Shown: positions 40,067 to 47,447 of the stretch, piece by piece
Numbering within the stretch: the first letter of the stretch is position 1
How the letters are laid out: each line of letters starts with the position of its first letter
Origin: Marinococcus halotolerans DSM 16375
GTDB taxonomy: Bacteria > Bacillota > Bacilli > Bacillales > Marinococcaceae
DNA: 47,537 bases
Direction: 5' to 3'
Assembly (NCBI RefSeq): GCF_000420725.1
Contig: NZ_ATVM01000022.1
Coordinates: 1 to 47,537 of the forward strand
The notes under the pieces: generated by a model
Database searches by the model: none
The model's input: the letters and a program-made list of their open reading frames with translations, nothing else
What the model was told of the DNA's origin: nothing
Made by a program: the position numbers and the translations under genes

Positions 40067-40981
40067 ATGAGTAAGTTAATAACGGAACTAGATATGGTAT
40101 ATGTACCTATGTCTTTTCAAGAAACTTATTGGATTGAGAAACTAAAAGAACTTGAAAGAATTATAAATAAGGCTACTATTTATTTTATAACGCAACGAAA
40201 AGAAGTGAAGTTCATAGAAATAGATGAAAGTAATTTAAGAGAAGAAGGCGCTATTTGTTTTAAATTACAAATGGGAAAAATTACTACGCCCACTATTAAA
40301 TTTTATATCATTGAAACCATAGAAAAACAGTATGAAGTTGATAAATATAGATTGAAAGCTGGAGAAAAAATGATCAACTTGATACCGCTTGAAAATGATA
40401 ACAATGACACTTTTTTATTTACCTCCGATATTTTTTTGACTCATCTTTTAAGCAATAACTTAATGTATGATATTGAAGAAGAATTTGATTTTGGTCAATT
40501 TGTAAACTATGAAGTTTTATATATTGGTATGGCAAAAGCAAAAGGAGCTCATGCACGTTTAATCAAGGGCTCACATCACGCCACACAGAAAATATTAAAA
40601 AACGCTTCTCCTATTGAGTATGGAGCTGAAGTGAAAAATGAATGCAAAGTTTTTTTGTTTGAACTGACTTCTTTTTTTAATATTGAATTAGAGGGTTTTG
40701 ATTTTAATGAATATGTTATTGATAATGATCTCGAAGCTTTAATTATTCAAGATTGCGAAAGAGCTTTAATTAATCAGTTAAAGCCCAGATATAATGGCAC
40801 AATGTATGGAAAGTATCCCGAAGGGAGAAGAGTACTAAGTGAAAGAAATATTAAGAATTTCGAATACACTCTTAATACCCCATTTATTTACTTTACTGAT
40901 AATAATGAATTAAAAGGTAATATTTTGGATGAAGAAAAGTCAGTTTTAAGAGTGGATGGAGACAAAGTATCTATAGAATAA
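40067..40981 (+). CDS. AT-rich protein with a GIY-YIG-like nuclease region
   Basis: 304 residues, starting MSKLITELDMVYVPMSFQET after CAGGGGGGATAAT. The first 145 residues are alpha/beta with no recognised domain. Residues about 145-245 carry the order expected for GIY-YIG endonucleases: NYEVLYIGMAKAKGAHARLI, then KGSHHATQ, and EALIIQDCERALINQLKPRY followed by NG, where the glutamate, LKP and YN resemble the catalytic Glu and C-terminal motif of that family. The first GIY element is replaced by VLYIG. The gene is intact, much more AT-rich than the core and flanked by pseudogenes, which fits a recently acquired defence or mobile-element gene. Nuclease function is inference. Confidence 0.6.
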   Translation: MSKLITELDMVYVPMSFQETYWIEKLKELERIINKATIYFITQRKEVKFIEIDESNLREEGAICFKLQMGKITTPTIKFYIIETIEKQYEVDKYRLKAGEKMINLIPLENDNNDTFLFTSDIFLTHLLSNNLMYDIEEEFDFGQFVNYEVLYIGMAKAKGAHARLIKGSHHATQKILKNASPIEYGAEVKNECKVFLFELTSFFNIELEGFDFNEYVIDNDLEALIIQDCERALINQLKPRYNGTMYGKYPEGRRVLSERNIKNFEYTLNTPFIYFTDNNELKGNILDEEKSVLRVDGDKVSIE

Positions 40982-40994
40982 AATATTGAAAGGA

Positions 40995-41096
40995 ATGACA
41001 AACCGCGTGAAACATACAGACGCCTATATCATGGCGAACATGTCTCAGTTGATTCCCAGAACCCCCAGCCATGTTTATCAGTCGCTCCTTGGGTAA
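40995..41096 (+). other. 33-codon frame at the start of a decayed region
   Basis: After GAAAGG, ATG 40995 starts MTNRVKHTDAYIMANMSQLI and ends LLG at 41096. It is probably the head of the decayed gene that follows, not a functional small protein. Confidence 0.3.
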
Positions 41097-41230
41097 TGTA
41101 ACCTCCTCCTTGAAACGAGTGGCAGCCAAACAGGATAAAGCAGCGGATATCTAAAACGAATGAGAATTAGAAGAGCCAAGTCAAACTGCTTAGAAAGAAG
41201 TAAACCTCCATTAGGAACTGTGCCCGGAAC

Positions 41231-41431
41231 GTCTACTTCCCACAAGAAGACGGAAGCAGGACGGATTTGATCTTTTCGATTTATGAATAGCCAGCCTCTA
41301 AAGACGTGAAAAATGTGCATGTCTACCGGAAGCCGGTGGAGAAGAACGACAAAGTGGCAAAAAATGATTTCAAAATGAATCTCATTTGCTTTCATTTTCC
41401 TTCGGAGAAAAATTGGGGCGATAAGCTGTAA
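41231..41431 (+). pseudogene. Decayed gene fragment with an in-frame TAG
   Basis: The frame VYFPQEDGSRTDLIFSIYE, TAG, PASKDVKNVHVYRKPVEKND, KVAKNDFKMNLICFHFPSEK and NWGDKL continues across one stop and ends at TAA 41429-41431. No family recognised. The minus-strand frame over the region is a shadow. Confidence 0.35.
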
Positions 41432-41604
41432 CAGGTAGAAGACGAAACAGAAGTATTGGGACAACTTTGTAGGAATGCTTTCTAAAGCATTACCCTAGCG
41501 CCTGCATTCTATATGACTTTCATCCCGAAAATGCATTTAGATGTTTGCTTCCCTTATATAAAGAGGTAGAGAGGAATACATAAAAAAATAAAGGATGATA
41601 AAAA

Positions 41605-41742
41605 ATGAATAAAGCACATTTGATTACGGAGAAACTGGCGCTGGAGGAAGAGTACGATAAAGGTGAGGTTCCGCACGATGAATATACCGAGCGTGTGGAG
41701 GAGCTGCAGCAGCAGCTGGAGCAGCCAAACTTTGTAAAATAA
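41605..41742 (+). CDS. Small acidic protein (45 residues)
   Basis: MNKAHLITEKLALEEEYDKG then EVPHDEYTERVEELQQQLEQ and PNFVK, a charged helical miniprotein. AAAGGATG lies about 8 bases before ATG 41605. Base composition is that of the core genome, unlike the AT-rich cargo genes. It lies 55 bases before small paralogue 3, so the two may be one transcript. Confidence 0.55.
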   Translation: MNKAHLITEKLALEEEYDKGEVPHDEYTERVEELQQQLEQPNFVK

Positions 41743-41797
41743 ATGTAATGATGAAAAACTAGAATAGTATGGTAATGTGTAGGCAGAAGGTGATAAA

Positions 41798-42037
41798 ATG
41801 AGTAACTTTGCTTACATCAAACGCGGAAAAACCAATGAAATTCTCATCGGAGCGTACAAGGAAATCGTCAATGCGTATTACGGAGAAGAAATTTATTCGT
41901 TTGAAACCGAAGAGGAATTATTTCACAGCATTCAAACGTACCGGCAAAAAGAATATATTATCACCCGCCTGAGCGAATTACCCATCATTGATGTGCTGTG
42001 GAAAAAGACAGGAAGCGCCCGCTACGAAACCGAGTAG
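41798..42037 (+). CDS. Small REQEWIIT-core protein, paralogue 3
   Basis: 79 residues: MSNFAYIKRGKTNEILIGAY, then FETEEELFHSIQTYRQKEYI, ITRLSELPIIDVLWKKTG. It shares the strand, helix, [FY]RQ[EK]E[WY]IIT and LSELP layout with 20207-20482 and 25792-26067, but is more diverged. AGAAGGTGATAAA precedes the start. Its terminator stem lies in its last codons. It is the only member of the family away from an MpsC-like gene. Confidence 0.6.
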   Translation: MSNFAYIKRGKTNEILIGAYKEIVNAYYGEEIYSFETEEELFHSIQTYRQKEYIITRLSELPIIDVLWKKTGSARYETE

Positions 42038-42048
42038 CGGGTTTTTTT
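42017..42048 (+). terminator. Terminator overlapping the end of small paralogue 3
   Basis: CCCGCTAC-GAAACCGA-GTAGCGGGTTTTTTT. The stop codon lies in the 3' arm. Confidence 0.85.
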
Positions 42049-42207
42049 ATGTTCAATTGGAGGCCGTATTGAACCAGGCATGAGAAAAATTCATCGTACA
42101 TAATAGTTTTTTATCCCCCAAAACAAATAGTCCAGACAATATACAACGTGGGGAAGACGAAAAATAAACTCGATGCTTTCCTGGAAATTTATAAAGAGGT
42201 GAAAAGT

Positions 42208-43053
42208 GTGAGCAAGCATCATGAACTGCGGGCCATCATGAAGAAAATGAGCGGACAGGATCATATAATCAGGGTGCCGCGTATCTTTATCGAATTTTTG
42301 GACGGTGATCTGAACACGGCGCTCGTTTTAAATCAGCTCGTGTTTTACGCCGACAAAACAAAGCGCACCGACGGCTTCTTTTATAAAAGCTACGGGGAAT
42401 GGGAAGTGGAGACGGGGTTGTCCCGGCGCAAAATCAAGGGGTCGATCGATAAGCTGATCCATAAAGAGCTGGTCACCACCAAGCTGAAAAAGGCGAACGG
42501 GGCGCCGACGCTGCACTATGCGCTGGATTACGACAAAATGCTTGCTTCCATTATGGCAAAATGTGCAAATCCATCTGAACAGTCTGTCACTAACCCGGAT
42601 GTGGACAAAGTGTCGGATTCCTTAACAGATGATCTGCAGTTGAATTCAACAGATGAATTAAACAGTAGTCCCCGCGCCATCGGCAGTGTTGTTCCGTTTT
42701 ACGAGGAGAATTTTGGCGGAAAGATGACAGCCTATCACCGGGAGCGACTGAGTGATTGGTGCGAGGTGCTTTCCCCGGAGATTGTGCTTCGGGCATTAGA
42801 GATTACTATTCTGCAGGGCGGCCGCAGCCTGAAATACGCTGAGCAGATCCTGAATGACTGGCAGCGGTTCGGCTGTCGCACGCTTGATGATGTAGAGAAA
42901 TACGAAGAAACAAAAAAACAGCAGAAGGAGGCACGCCGACATGGAAGAAGCAGCCAAAGGCATGCAGGAGGTACTCGCCAGTCTCGAAAAGAAATCAGCA
43001 GAAATGAAAAGCAATCCACTCTCGGCCGTGGATGGTACCGGCCGGGAACCTGA
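42208..43053 (+). CDS. DnaD-domain phage-type replication initiator
   Basis: 281 residues from GTG 42208 (AGAGGTGAAAAGT upstream); a longer frame from GTG 42148 has no ribosome site. The N-terminal winged-helix half has TALVLNQLVFYADKTKRTDG and GLSRRKIKGSIDKLIHKELV, typical of phage replication proteins that bind origin DNA. The C-terminal DnaD-like half has ENFGGKMTAYHRERLSDWCE and RSLKYAEQILNDWQRFGCRT, including the YAEQILNDW motif. The last ~37 residues overlap the next gene in another frame. With the helicase loader that follows, it forms a replication module like xkdB-xkdC of PBSX-type prophages. Confidence 0.82.
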   Translation: MSKHHELRAIMKKMSGQDHIIRVPRIFIEFLDGDLNTALVLNQLVFYADKTKRTDGFFYKSYGEWEVETGLSRRKIKGSIDKLIHKELVTTKLKKANGAPTLHYALDYDKMLASIMAKCANPSEQSVTNPDVDKVSDSLTDDLQLNSTDELNSSPRAIGSVVPFYEENFGGKMTAYHRERLSDWCEVLSPEIVLRALEITILQGGRSLKYAEQILNDWQRFGCRTLDDVEKYEETKKQQKEARRHGRSSQRHAGGTRQSRKEISRNEKQSTLGRGWYRPGT

Positions 43054-43813
43054 CTACCAGTGTCCGGTATGCAAAGACCAGACCGGCTGGCTGGAAAGGG
43101 TGGAGGGAGTAGAAAAATGGGTGATCTGCCCATGTATTCGCGAGCGACGGACGCAGCGGCTGCTTCAATTCAGTGAGATCACCGAAAGCTTCCGGAATGT
43201 CACCTTCGGGCAGTTTCAGACCGACAACATGGATCCGCAGGTAGCGAGTATGAAAGAAGCCGCGCTCGCCTACTACAGCAATTACCAGGATCTGCGGAAG
43301 CAGCGGGAGAACAGCATGCTGATCATGGGAGTTCCGGGTTGCGGTAAAACGCACATTTTAACGGCGCTCAGCAATAATCTGATGCAGCGCAAAAAGATCG
43401 AGGACGAGGGTGGACAGCAGCAGGGCATATCCGTCCAGTATTTTCCTTACGTTGAAGGGTTTAACGACCTGCGGGACGACTTTAATCTGCTGGAGCGGAA
43501 AATGGAGCGCATGAAAAAGGCGGATGTGTTGTTTATCGATGATTTGTTCAAGCCGGTGAAGCAGTGGACAAAGGATGGGTATGAGCGGGTGCCGCGGGCG
43601 ACCGCCTGGCAGATCGAGCAGATGTACGCCGTGATTAATCACCGGTATCTGAATCACCTGCCGATTCTCGTTTCCACCGAGCTGATCATGGAAGAGCTTG
43701 TGGATGTGGATGACGCGCTCGCCTCCCGGATCGTGCAGATGTGCAAATCCTTCCTGGTGACGATCGCCGGGGCAAAAAACGACTTAAATTACCGACTCAA
43801 AGGAGTGTATTAA
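42941..43813 (+). CDS. DnaC/DnaI-type helicase loader ATPase
   Basis: 290 residues, starting MEEAAKGMQEVLASLEKKSA after AGAAGGAGGCACG. An N-terminal zinc-binding region has YQCPVCKDQTGW and VICPCIRER. The AAA+ domain has Walker A GVPGCGKTH (about residue 130), Walker B ADVLFIDDL and the sensor VSTELIMEEL. The end is ALASRIVQMCKSFLVTIAGA. It loads the replicative helicase onto DNA opened by the DnaD-like partner. It overlaps that partner by 113 bases, an unusually large overlap. The reading frame is intact and GC-rich like the core genome. Confidence 0.87.
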   Translation: MEEAAKGMQEVLASLEKKSAEMKSNPLSAVDGTGREPDYQCPVCKDQTGWLERVEGVEKWVICPCIRERRTQRLLQFSEITESFRNVTFGQFQTDNMDPQVASMKEAALAYYSNYQDLRKQRENSMLIMGVPGCGKTHILTALSNNLMQRKKIEDEGGQQQGISVQYFPYVEGFNDLRDDFNLLERKMERMKKADVLFIDDLFKPVKQWTKDGYERVPRATAWQIEQMYAVINHRYLNHLPILVSTELIMEELVDVDDALASRIVQMCKSFLVTIAGAKNDLNYRLKGVY

Positions 43814-43963
43814 ATGGTGCCAGCGTGCGCGATAGTAATGCAGGGGAGAATGCTGAACGAAGTGGAAGAGCAGCTGCGAAGGGAGCGGGTGCAGCGGAAT
43901 TTGGAGCGCTTTAAAGAGGCGGAGCGGAATTTTGAAAGGCAGAAAACGGTGGTGGAAGGATGA
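43814..43963 (+). CDS. Small charged protein after the helicase loader (49 residues)
   Basis: ATG 43814 follows the loader stop directly, with AGGAG inside the end of that gene. The product MVPACAIVMQGRMLNEVEEQ continues as a highly charged helix (RNLERFKEAERNFERQKTVV). Small coiled proteins often follow xkdC-type genes in phages. Not recognised further. Confidence 0.5.
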   Translation: MVPACAIVMQGRMLNEVEEQLRRERVQRNLERFKEAERNFERQKTVVEG

Positions 43964-44011
43964 AATTATGACCGCAGAGTTTCGGTATACATAGAAACTT
44001 ATTATTGAAAA

Positions 44012-44060
44012 TAAAAAACCGGCTCATAAGCGGCTTTTCTTCAGCGCTCATGAGTCGGCT
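44012..44060. terminator. Terminator between the replication module and the DUF4352 gene
   Basis: CCGGCTCATAAG ... CTCATGAGTCGG. The minus-strand side ends in TTTTTTATTTT and the plus side in TTTTG, so it serves mainly the minus-strand gene. Confidence 0.7.
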
Positions 44061-44086
44061 TTTGTTGAGTATAAAACAATGCGATT

Positions 44087-44680
44087 TTATTCGTTTAAGT
44101 TAACCTTGGCAGAGTTGTTTCCAAGAATACCTTCTTGAACTTGTGCCTGGAGATCATCTGCTTCAGCGACTTCTTCATTAACATCAAAGGCGATCACCCC
44201 GCTAGAAGTAGAATCAGGATTGATTTGCTCTAAGAACAATCCCATACCGTCTTCATTAGCATAACCAGAAGCTTCAGAGTCTGGCTCGTAAGTATTGCCA
44301 TCGCTCAGTAATTTCACGTAAGACTCATCTACAGTAATAGCTTCACTGCCATTATTCGTGATTTCTACATCGACGAGAATATACGTACCGTCAGCTTCTG
44401 TTTCTAAGCCATCAGAACCTACTGTCCCGGACGTTTCCATTCCATTAACGACATAAGTCACATCGCCAACCTGAACTTCCTCACCAGTACCATACGTTTC
44501 TTCCTCAGAACCTCCGTCTTCCGACGCGCTGCTTTCTTCTGAAGAACCTTCATTGTTGCTGCTGTCACCAGAGGATTCATCTCCGTCCCCACCGGTCACA
44601 CTTACAATGATCACAATAATAATGATCACCAGGACCAGGGCGCCGACGCCTGTCAGACAGCCTTTAAACATTTTACCCAT
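44087..44680 (-). CDS. DUF4352 membrane-anchored extracellular protein
   Basis: 197 residues. A membrane helix at the N-terminus (GALVLVIIIIVIIVSVT) is followed by an acidic Ser/Glu linker of about 45 residues and a DUF4352 immunoglobulin-like domain. That domain reads GEEVQVGDVTYVVNGMETSG, TYILVDVEITNNGSEAITVD and SSGVIAFDVNEE. DUF4352 domains are common in Firmicute surface proteins and mobile elements. The start follows TAGGGGGTTAAA. The composition is strongly acidic, like the other exported proteins here. Confidence 0.82.
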   Translation of the reverse strand: MGKMFKGCLTGVGALVLVIIIIVIIVSVTGGDGDESSGDSSNNEGSSEESSASEDGGSEEETYGTGEEVQVGDVTYVVNGMETSGTVGSDGLETEADGTYILVDVEITNNGSEAITVDESYVKLLSDGNTYEPDSEASGYANEDGMGLFLEQINPDSTSSGVIAFDVNEEVAEADDLQAQVQEGILGNNSAKVNLNE

Positions 44681-44800
44681 AAAATTTAACCCCCTACATA
44701 TGTAATGAAACGAGGCTAATTTTACCAGTAATACGAGTGATTGGCAATTTATTTATAATACTTTTTTCATACATTGCAATACTTTTTACTCAATATTCGT

Positions 44801-45352
44801 CTAATCTGATGTTTCAAGCTGATCATCCTGCTCCGGCCCGTTCTCAATTTCTATATCGCTGTCCTCCGCAATATCCCCTAAAACGAGCGGCACTTCGGTA
44901 TTTGGGGCAAATCCGTCGAAGCCGCCGTACAACGCTATCGTTAAACCAACCTTCAGGTAACTATCCTCTGGGGCAGTGACTAAATAAGTGTCTTTATCCC
45001 CTGAAGGTGCATGCATTCTGTAAACACGTTCATCATAGGGGTTAAAATTCTCGCCGGGCGAGTATTCATGAGTAATCTCTCCCTCGACAACGATAGGGGC
45101 GCCTTCATGCATATCCTCATAATAGGGTTCAGCCGCATTTTTTAAATTTTCCTCAAAATCGCTTTCATCAGGCGGCTGGGCCACCGATTCCTCCGGAGCA
45201 GAGCTCTCCTCCGTATTATTACCGGGCTGCTCTTCAGAAGGTTGCTGCTCCTTGCTTTCTTCCTCCGGCGAAGCATTTTCTCCCAAACTGCAGCCCGCGG
45301 AAAAAATACCAAAAGAAACTCCCAGTGTGAGAAGCATCATTTTCTTCTGCAT
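44801..45352 (-). CDS. Hypothetical acidic lipoprotein
   Basis: 183 residues. Signal peptide with lipobox FSAGCS (C21), an acidic low-complexity linker (EEESKEQQPSEEQPGNNTEE), and a C-terminal domain of about 115 residues with AAEPYYEDMHEGAPIVVEGE, MHAPSGDKDTYLVTAPED and SYLKVGLTIALYGGFDGFA. The last part looks like an OB- or Ig-type beta barrel. No family recognised. The start follows GGAGGGATTCG. Confidence 0.65.
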   Translation of the reverse strand: MQKKMMLLTLGVSFGIFSAGCSLGENASPEEESKEQQPSEEQPGNNTEESSAPEESVAQPPDESDFEENLKNAAEPYYEDMHEGAPIVVEGEITHEYSPGENFNPYDERVYRMHAPSGDKDTYLVTAPEDSYLKVGLTIALYGGFDGFAPNTEVPLVLGDIAEDSDIEIENGPEQDDQLETSD

Positions 45353-45452
45353 CGAATCCCTCCAGCCTGTCCTAAATATATAATACTACTATATTATATC
45401 TTCATGCTTTTTGTGTGGATTCCTTTATTTAGGGCAGTCGCTCTTTCAGGGC

Positions 45453-45481
45453 GAAAAAGCCCTAAGAAATCTCTTAGGACT
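45453..45481 (-). terminator. Terminator after the excalibur protein gene
   Basis: Minus-strand GTCCTAAGA-GATT-TCTTAGGGC followed by TTTTTC. Confidence 0.78.
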
Positions 45482-45503
45482 TGTACTTTCACATATTTGA
45501 ACA

Positions 45504-46487
45504 TTATTCACAACCTGTTCCATCCCCGTCCCGGTCTAAATGGCTGCCGTATCCTGGATCTTCTTCCTGTACCGGGGCAGCTCCGGCGTCTCTTGCGGCA
45601 GTACAATTTTCATAATATACATTTTCAGAGGAGGAATCACTGGAATCGTCAGAAGGCTCGCTGTAAGTGTCAAAAAAAGATTCACAAGGGGCCCCGTCTG
45701 AGTCTCCATCCAGATTATGAGGGTCATCATTTGCGCTATAATCATTATCGTTCCAAAATTGATCCACCTCGGCCTGACTGGAAAAATCCCCGCAATTCAT
45801 ATCGGAGGATACAGAAGTGGAAGAGCCGTTGCTCTCGTTACTGGAAGTCTCGTTACTGTTAGATGATTCATTGTTATTTGATGAAGTATCATTGCTCGAG
45901 GAGCGCAGGTCTTCTAGATCTGATGTTACTTCTTCAATCCGTTGATCTTTTTCCTCGATCTCTTCGTTCAAGTTATCGATTTTTCCCTGAAGCTCTTCCT
46001 GCTCACTATTGTCTTCTTCCAGATTTGATAATTTTTGATTTAAGTCTTCTTTTTCATCTTCCAAATTCGAAACCTGCTGAGTCGCTTCTTCATTTTCTAT
46101 TTCAAGATCATTGATCGTTGCGTTCAACTGCTCCTTATCGCTCTGTAATGTACCGACTTTCCCCTGGAGATTGTCGATCTGAGTAGCATTTTCTTCTGCT
46201 TTACTGGCTTCTGCATTGTTAGCGTCTGCTGTCTCTTCCAGGATTTGGTTTTCGTCTTCTAAATTATTTACACGTTGGTTCAACTGTTCTTTCTCTTCTT
46301 CAAGCGTGGAGATTTCTTCCTGCTGCTGAGTAATTGTTTGATTCGAACCAACCCCAGTGACTGTCAGGCCGATCCCTAACAATAAGAGAAGGATAAACCC
46401 ATAACCGGCTGCAGCCAGAAGCATTTTCCACCAGCGTCGCGTACGAAACCCCGGAATTTTTTTGTACCATTTCTGTCGTTCGCTCAT
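45504..46487 (-). CDS. Membrane-anchored coiled-coil protein with two excalibur domains
   Basis: 327 residues. The anchor QKWYKKIPGFRTRRWWKMLL and a helix (GYGFILLLLLGIGLTVTGVG) precede a coiled coil of about 140 residues (EEISTLEEEKEQLNQRVNNL, heptad-like throughout) and a Ser/Asn linker. Two excalibur (calcium-binding, DxDxDGxxCE) domains close the protein: NCGDFSSQAEVDQFWNDN ... HNLDGDSDGAPCESF and NCTAARDAGAAPVQEEDPGY ... DRDGDGTGCE at the C-terminus. Such proteins sit on the outer face of the membrane. The anchor (WY[KR][KR]I-GxR) matches that of 35823-36611. A surface role is likely; the partner is unknown. Confidence 0.82.
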   Translation of the reverse strand: MSERQKWYKKIPGFRTRRWWKMLLAAAGYGFILLLLLGIGLTVTGVGSNQTITQQQEEISTLEEEKEQLNQRVNNLEDENQILEETADANNAEASKAEENATQIDNLQGKVGTLQSDKEQLNATINDLEIENEEATQQVSNLEDEKEDLNQKLSNLEEDNSEQEELQGKIDNLNEEIEEKDQRIEEVTSDLEDLRSSSNDTSSNNNESSNSNETSSNESNGSSTSVSSDMNCGDFSSQAEVDQFWNDNDYSANDDPHNLDGDSDGAPCESFFDTYSEPSDDSSDSSSENVYYENCTAARDAGAAPVQEEDPGYGSHLDRDGDGTGCE

Positions 46488-46802
46488 TGCTGAGCCCCCT
46501 AAATTACCTCAATAATTTTGCTTTCTTGGTCTCGGATTCTTCTTCAGTCAGAATGTTTTTTTCTTTAAAGTTATAGGCGAGCACGATGTTCTAATTAGGC
46601 CTTTTTTCTCCCTTTTTCACAACAACCCAAGCAAAATGTCTGCCTCCTAACTATCTGTTTGATTAATTTGTATGGCTTAAACATTGAACTATCGTAACTC
46701 CACTGTAAAGAAGTAATAAGAAAAAGTACTCAATAATAAATATATATGGAATAAAATGATAAAATGTGATTAAAGTTTCAGACAGGAGGAAGACATTTTG
46801 AA
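46488..46802. other. Intergenic, AT-rich, no gene seen
   Basis: About 310 bp with very low GC. The 94-codon minus-strand frame in 46663-46947 has no ribosome site, reads as low-complexity hydrophobic sequence and covers the relic on the other strand. Confidence 0.4.
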
Positions 46803-47045
46803 ATGGAGAAAATCCGTAGTGAATAAGTAAGCAAATACTTAGAAGCAAAAGTTCTGATGTTAGCGGTTGAGGGAGAGGCACTACAAAACAAAGGAAGGGA
46901 CTTTTAGCGAAAAGATCTAGTACGTAATGATATTTGAGAGGATGCAAAAAGAAAAGGGGAGCATTACTGGAAATTTACGCTGCTTCGATCTGCTTGGCAG
47001 CACTATAGCGACAACTGGGAGCAGGATGAAGCAACTAGATTTTGA
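46803..47045 (+). pseudogene. Phage-type gene with TAA, TAG and TGA in frame
   Basis: After GGAGGAAGAC, ATG 46803 starts MEKIRSE, TAA, VSKYLEAKVLMLAVEGEALQ and NKGRDF, TAG, RKDLVRNDI, TGA, EDAKRKGEHYWKFTLLRSAW, QHYSDNWEQDEATRF and a final TGA. The frame is clearly protein-like over about 80 codons but holds one stop of each type. I do not recognise the family. Confidence 0.5.
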
Positions 47046-47162
47046 GGTACTTAGAACAAAAAGAACTTCTTATTAGTGGGCCGTTTTTATTGCTCTCCTA
47101 TGCCTGCACATGGGGAGACAAAAATTTTGACGTCCCAGGAGAAATTGAAGCGAGTGAAATGA
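47026..47162 (+). pseudogene. Second decayed copy of the DUF3954-like phage gene
   Basis: MKQLDFEVLRTKRTS from ATG 47026, then a frameshift, then VGRFYCSPMPAHGETKILTS and QEKLKRVK ending at TGA 47160-47162. It aligns with the relic at 37001-37186 (GKLNFDIIRIKES and PEHGETKIVTPQRKLKCVK). AGGAGG for the following gene begins at its stop. Confidence 0.5.
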
Positions 47163-47174
47163 GGAGGAATTTTA

Positions 47175-47447
47175 TTGATTAATTATAGTATAAACACCTT
47201 TTTTAACAATATTTTAAAAGCCCAAAAAGAGACTCAAGAAGCTTTGGCTAAAGAATTAAAAGCTAGTTATAAAGAAGGAATGCTAGAAGTTCGTAATGCG
47301 ATGGAAATTAATATGTTTGAATATAATTGGGCTATGACCGAAAACATGACTTCAGCGAAATATAAAGAACCATATTTACAAGGATGGAATCAATCTCAAA
47401 CCGATGATTTTTTTATAAATTACTTTAGTGATGAAAAGGTGCTGTAG
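47175..47447 (+). CDS. Hypothetical 90-residue protein, probably truncated by an IS end
   Basis: TTG 47175 lies 7 bases after AGGAGG. The product MINYSINTFFNNILKAQKET is charged and helical (LAKELKASYKEGMLEVRNAM) and ends DDFFINYFSDEKVL. The last codons and the TAG stop coincide with the start of an IS-like terminal sequence (TGTAGACG at 47443), so the native C-terminus may be lost. Phage-like cargo; no family recognised. Confidence 0.5.
   Translation: MINYSINTFFNNILKAQKETQEALAKELKASYKEGMLEVRNAMEINMFEYNWAMTENMTSAKYKEPYLQGWNQSQTDDFFINYFSDEKVL

Noticed and set aside
41078-41464. 128-codon minus-strand ORF
   Set aside because: The plus strand has a protein-like relic frame here; the minus frame has no ribosome site.
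45242-45862. 206-codon plus-strand ORF
   Set aside because: Antisense to the excalibur and lipoprotein genes; no ribosome site or domain.
37001-47045. Stop-codon reassignment to explain the in-frame stops of the phage genes
   Set aside because: All three stop codons occur in frame and some relics also have frameshifts; the host genes nearby use all stops normally. Ordinary decay is simpler.
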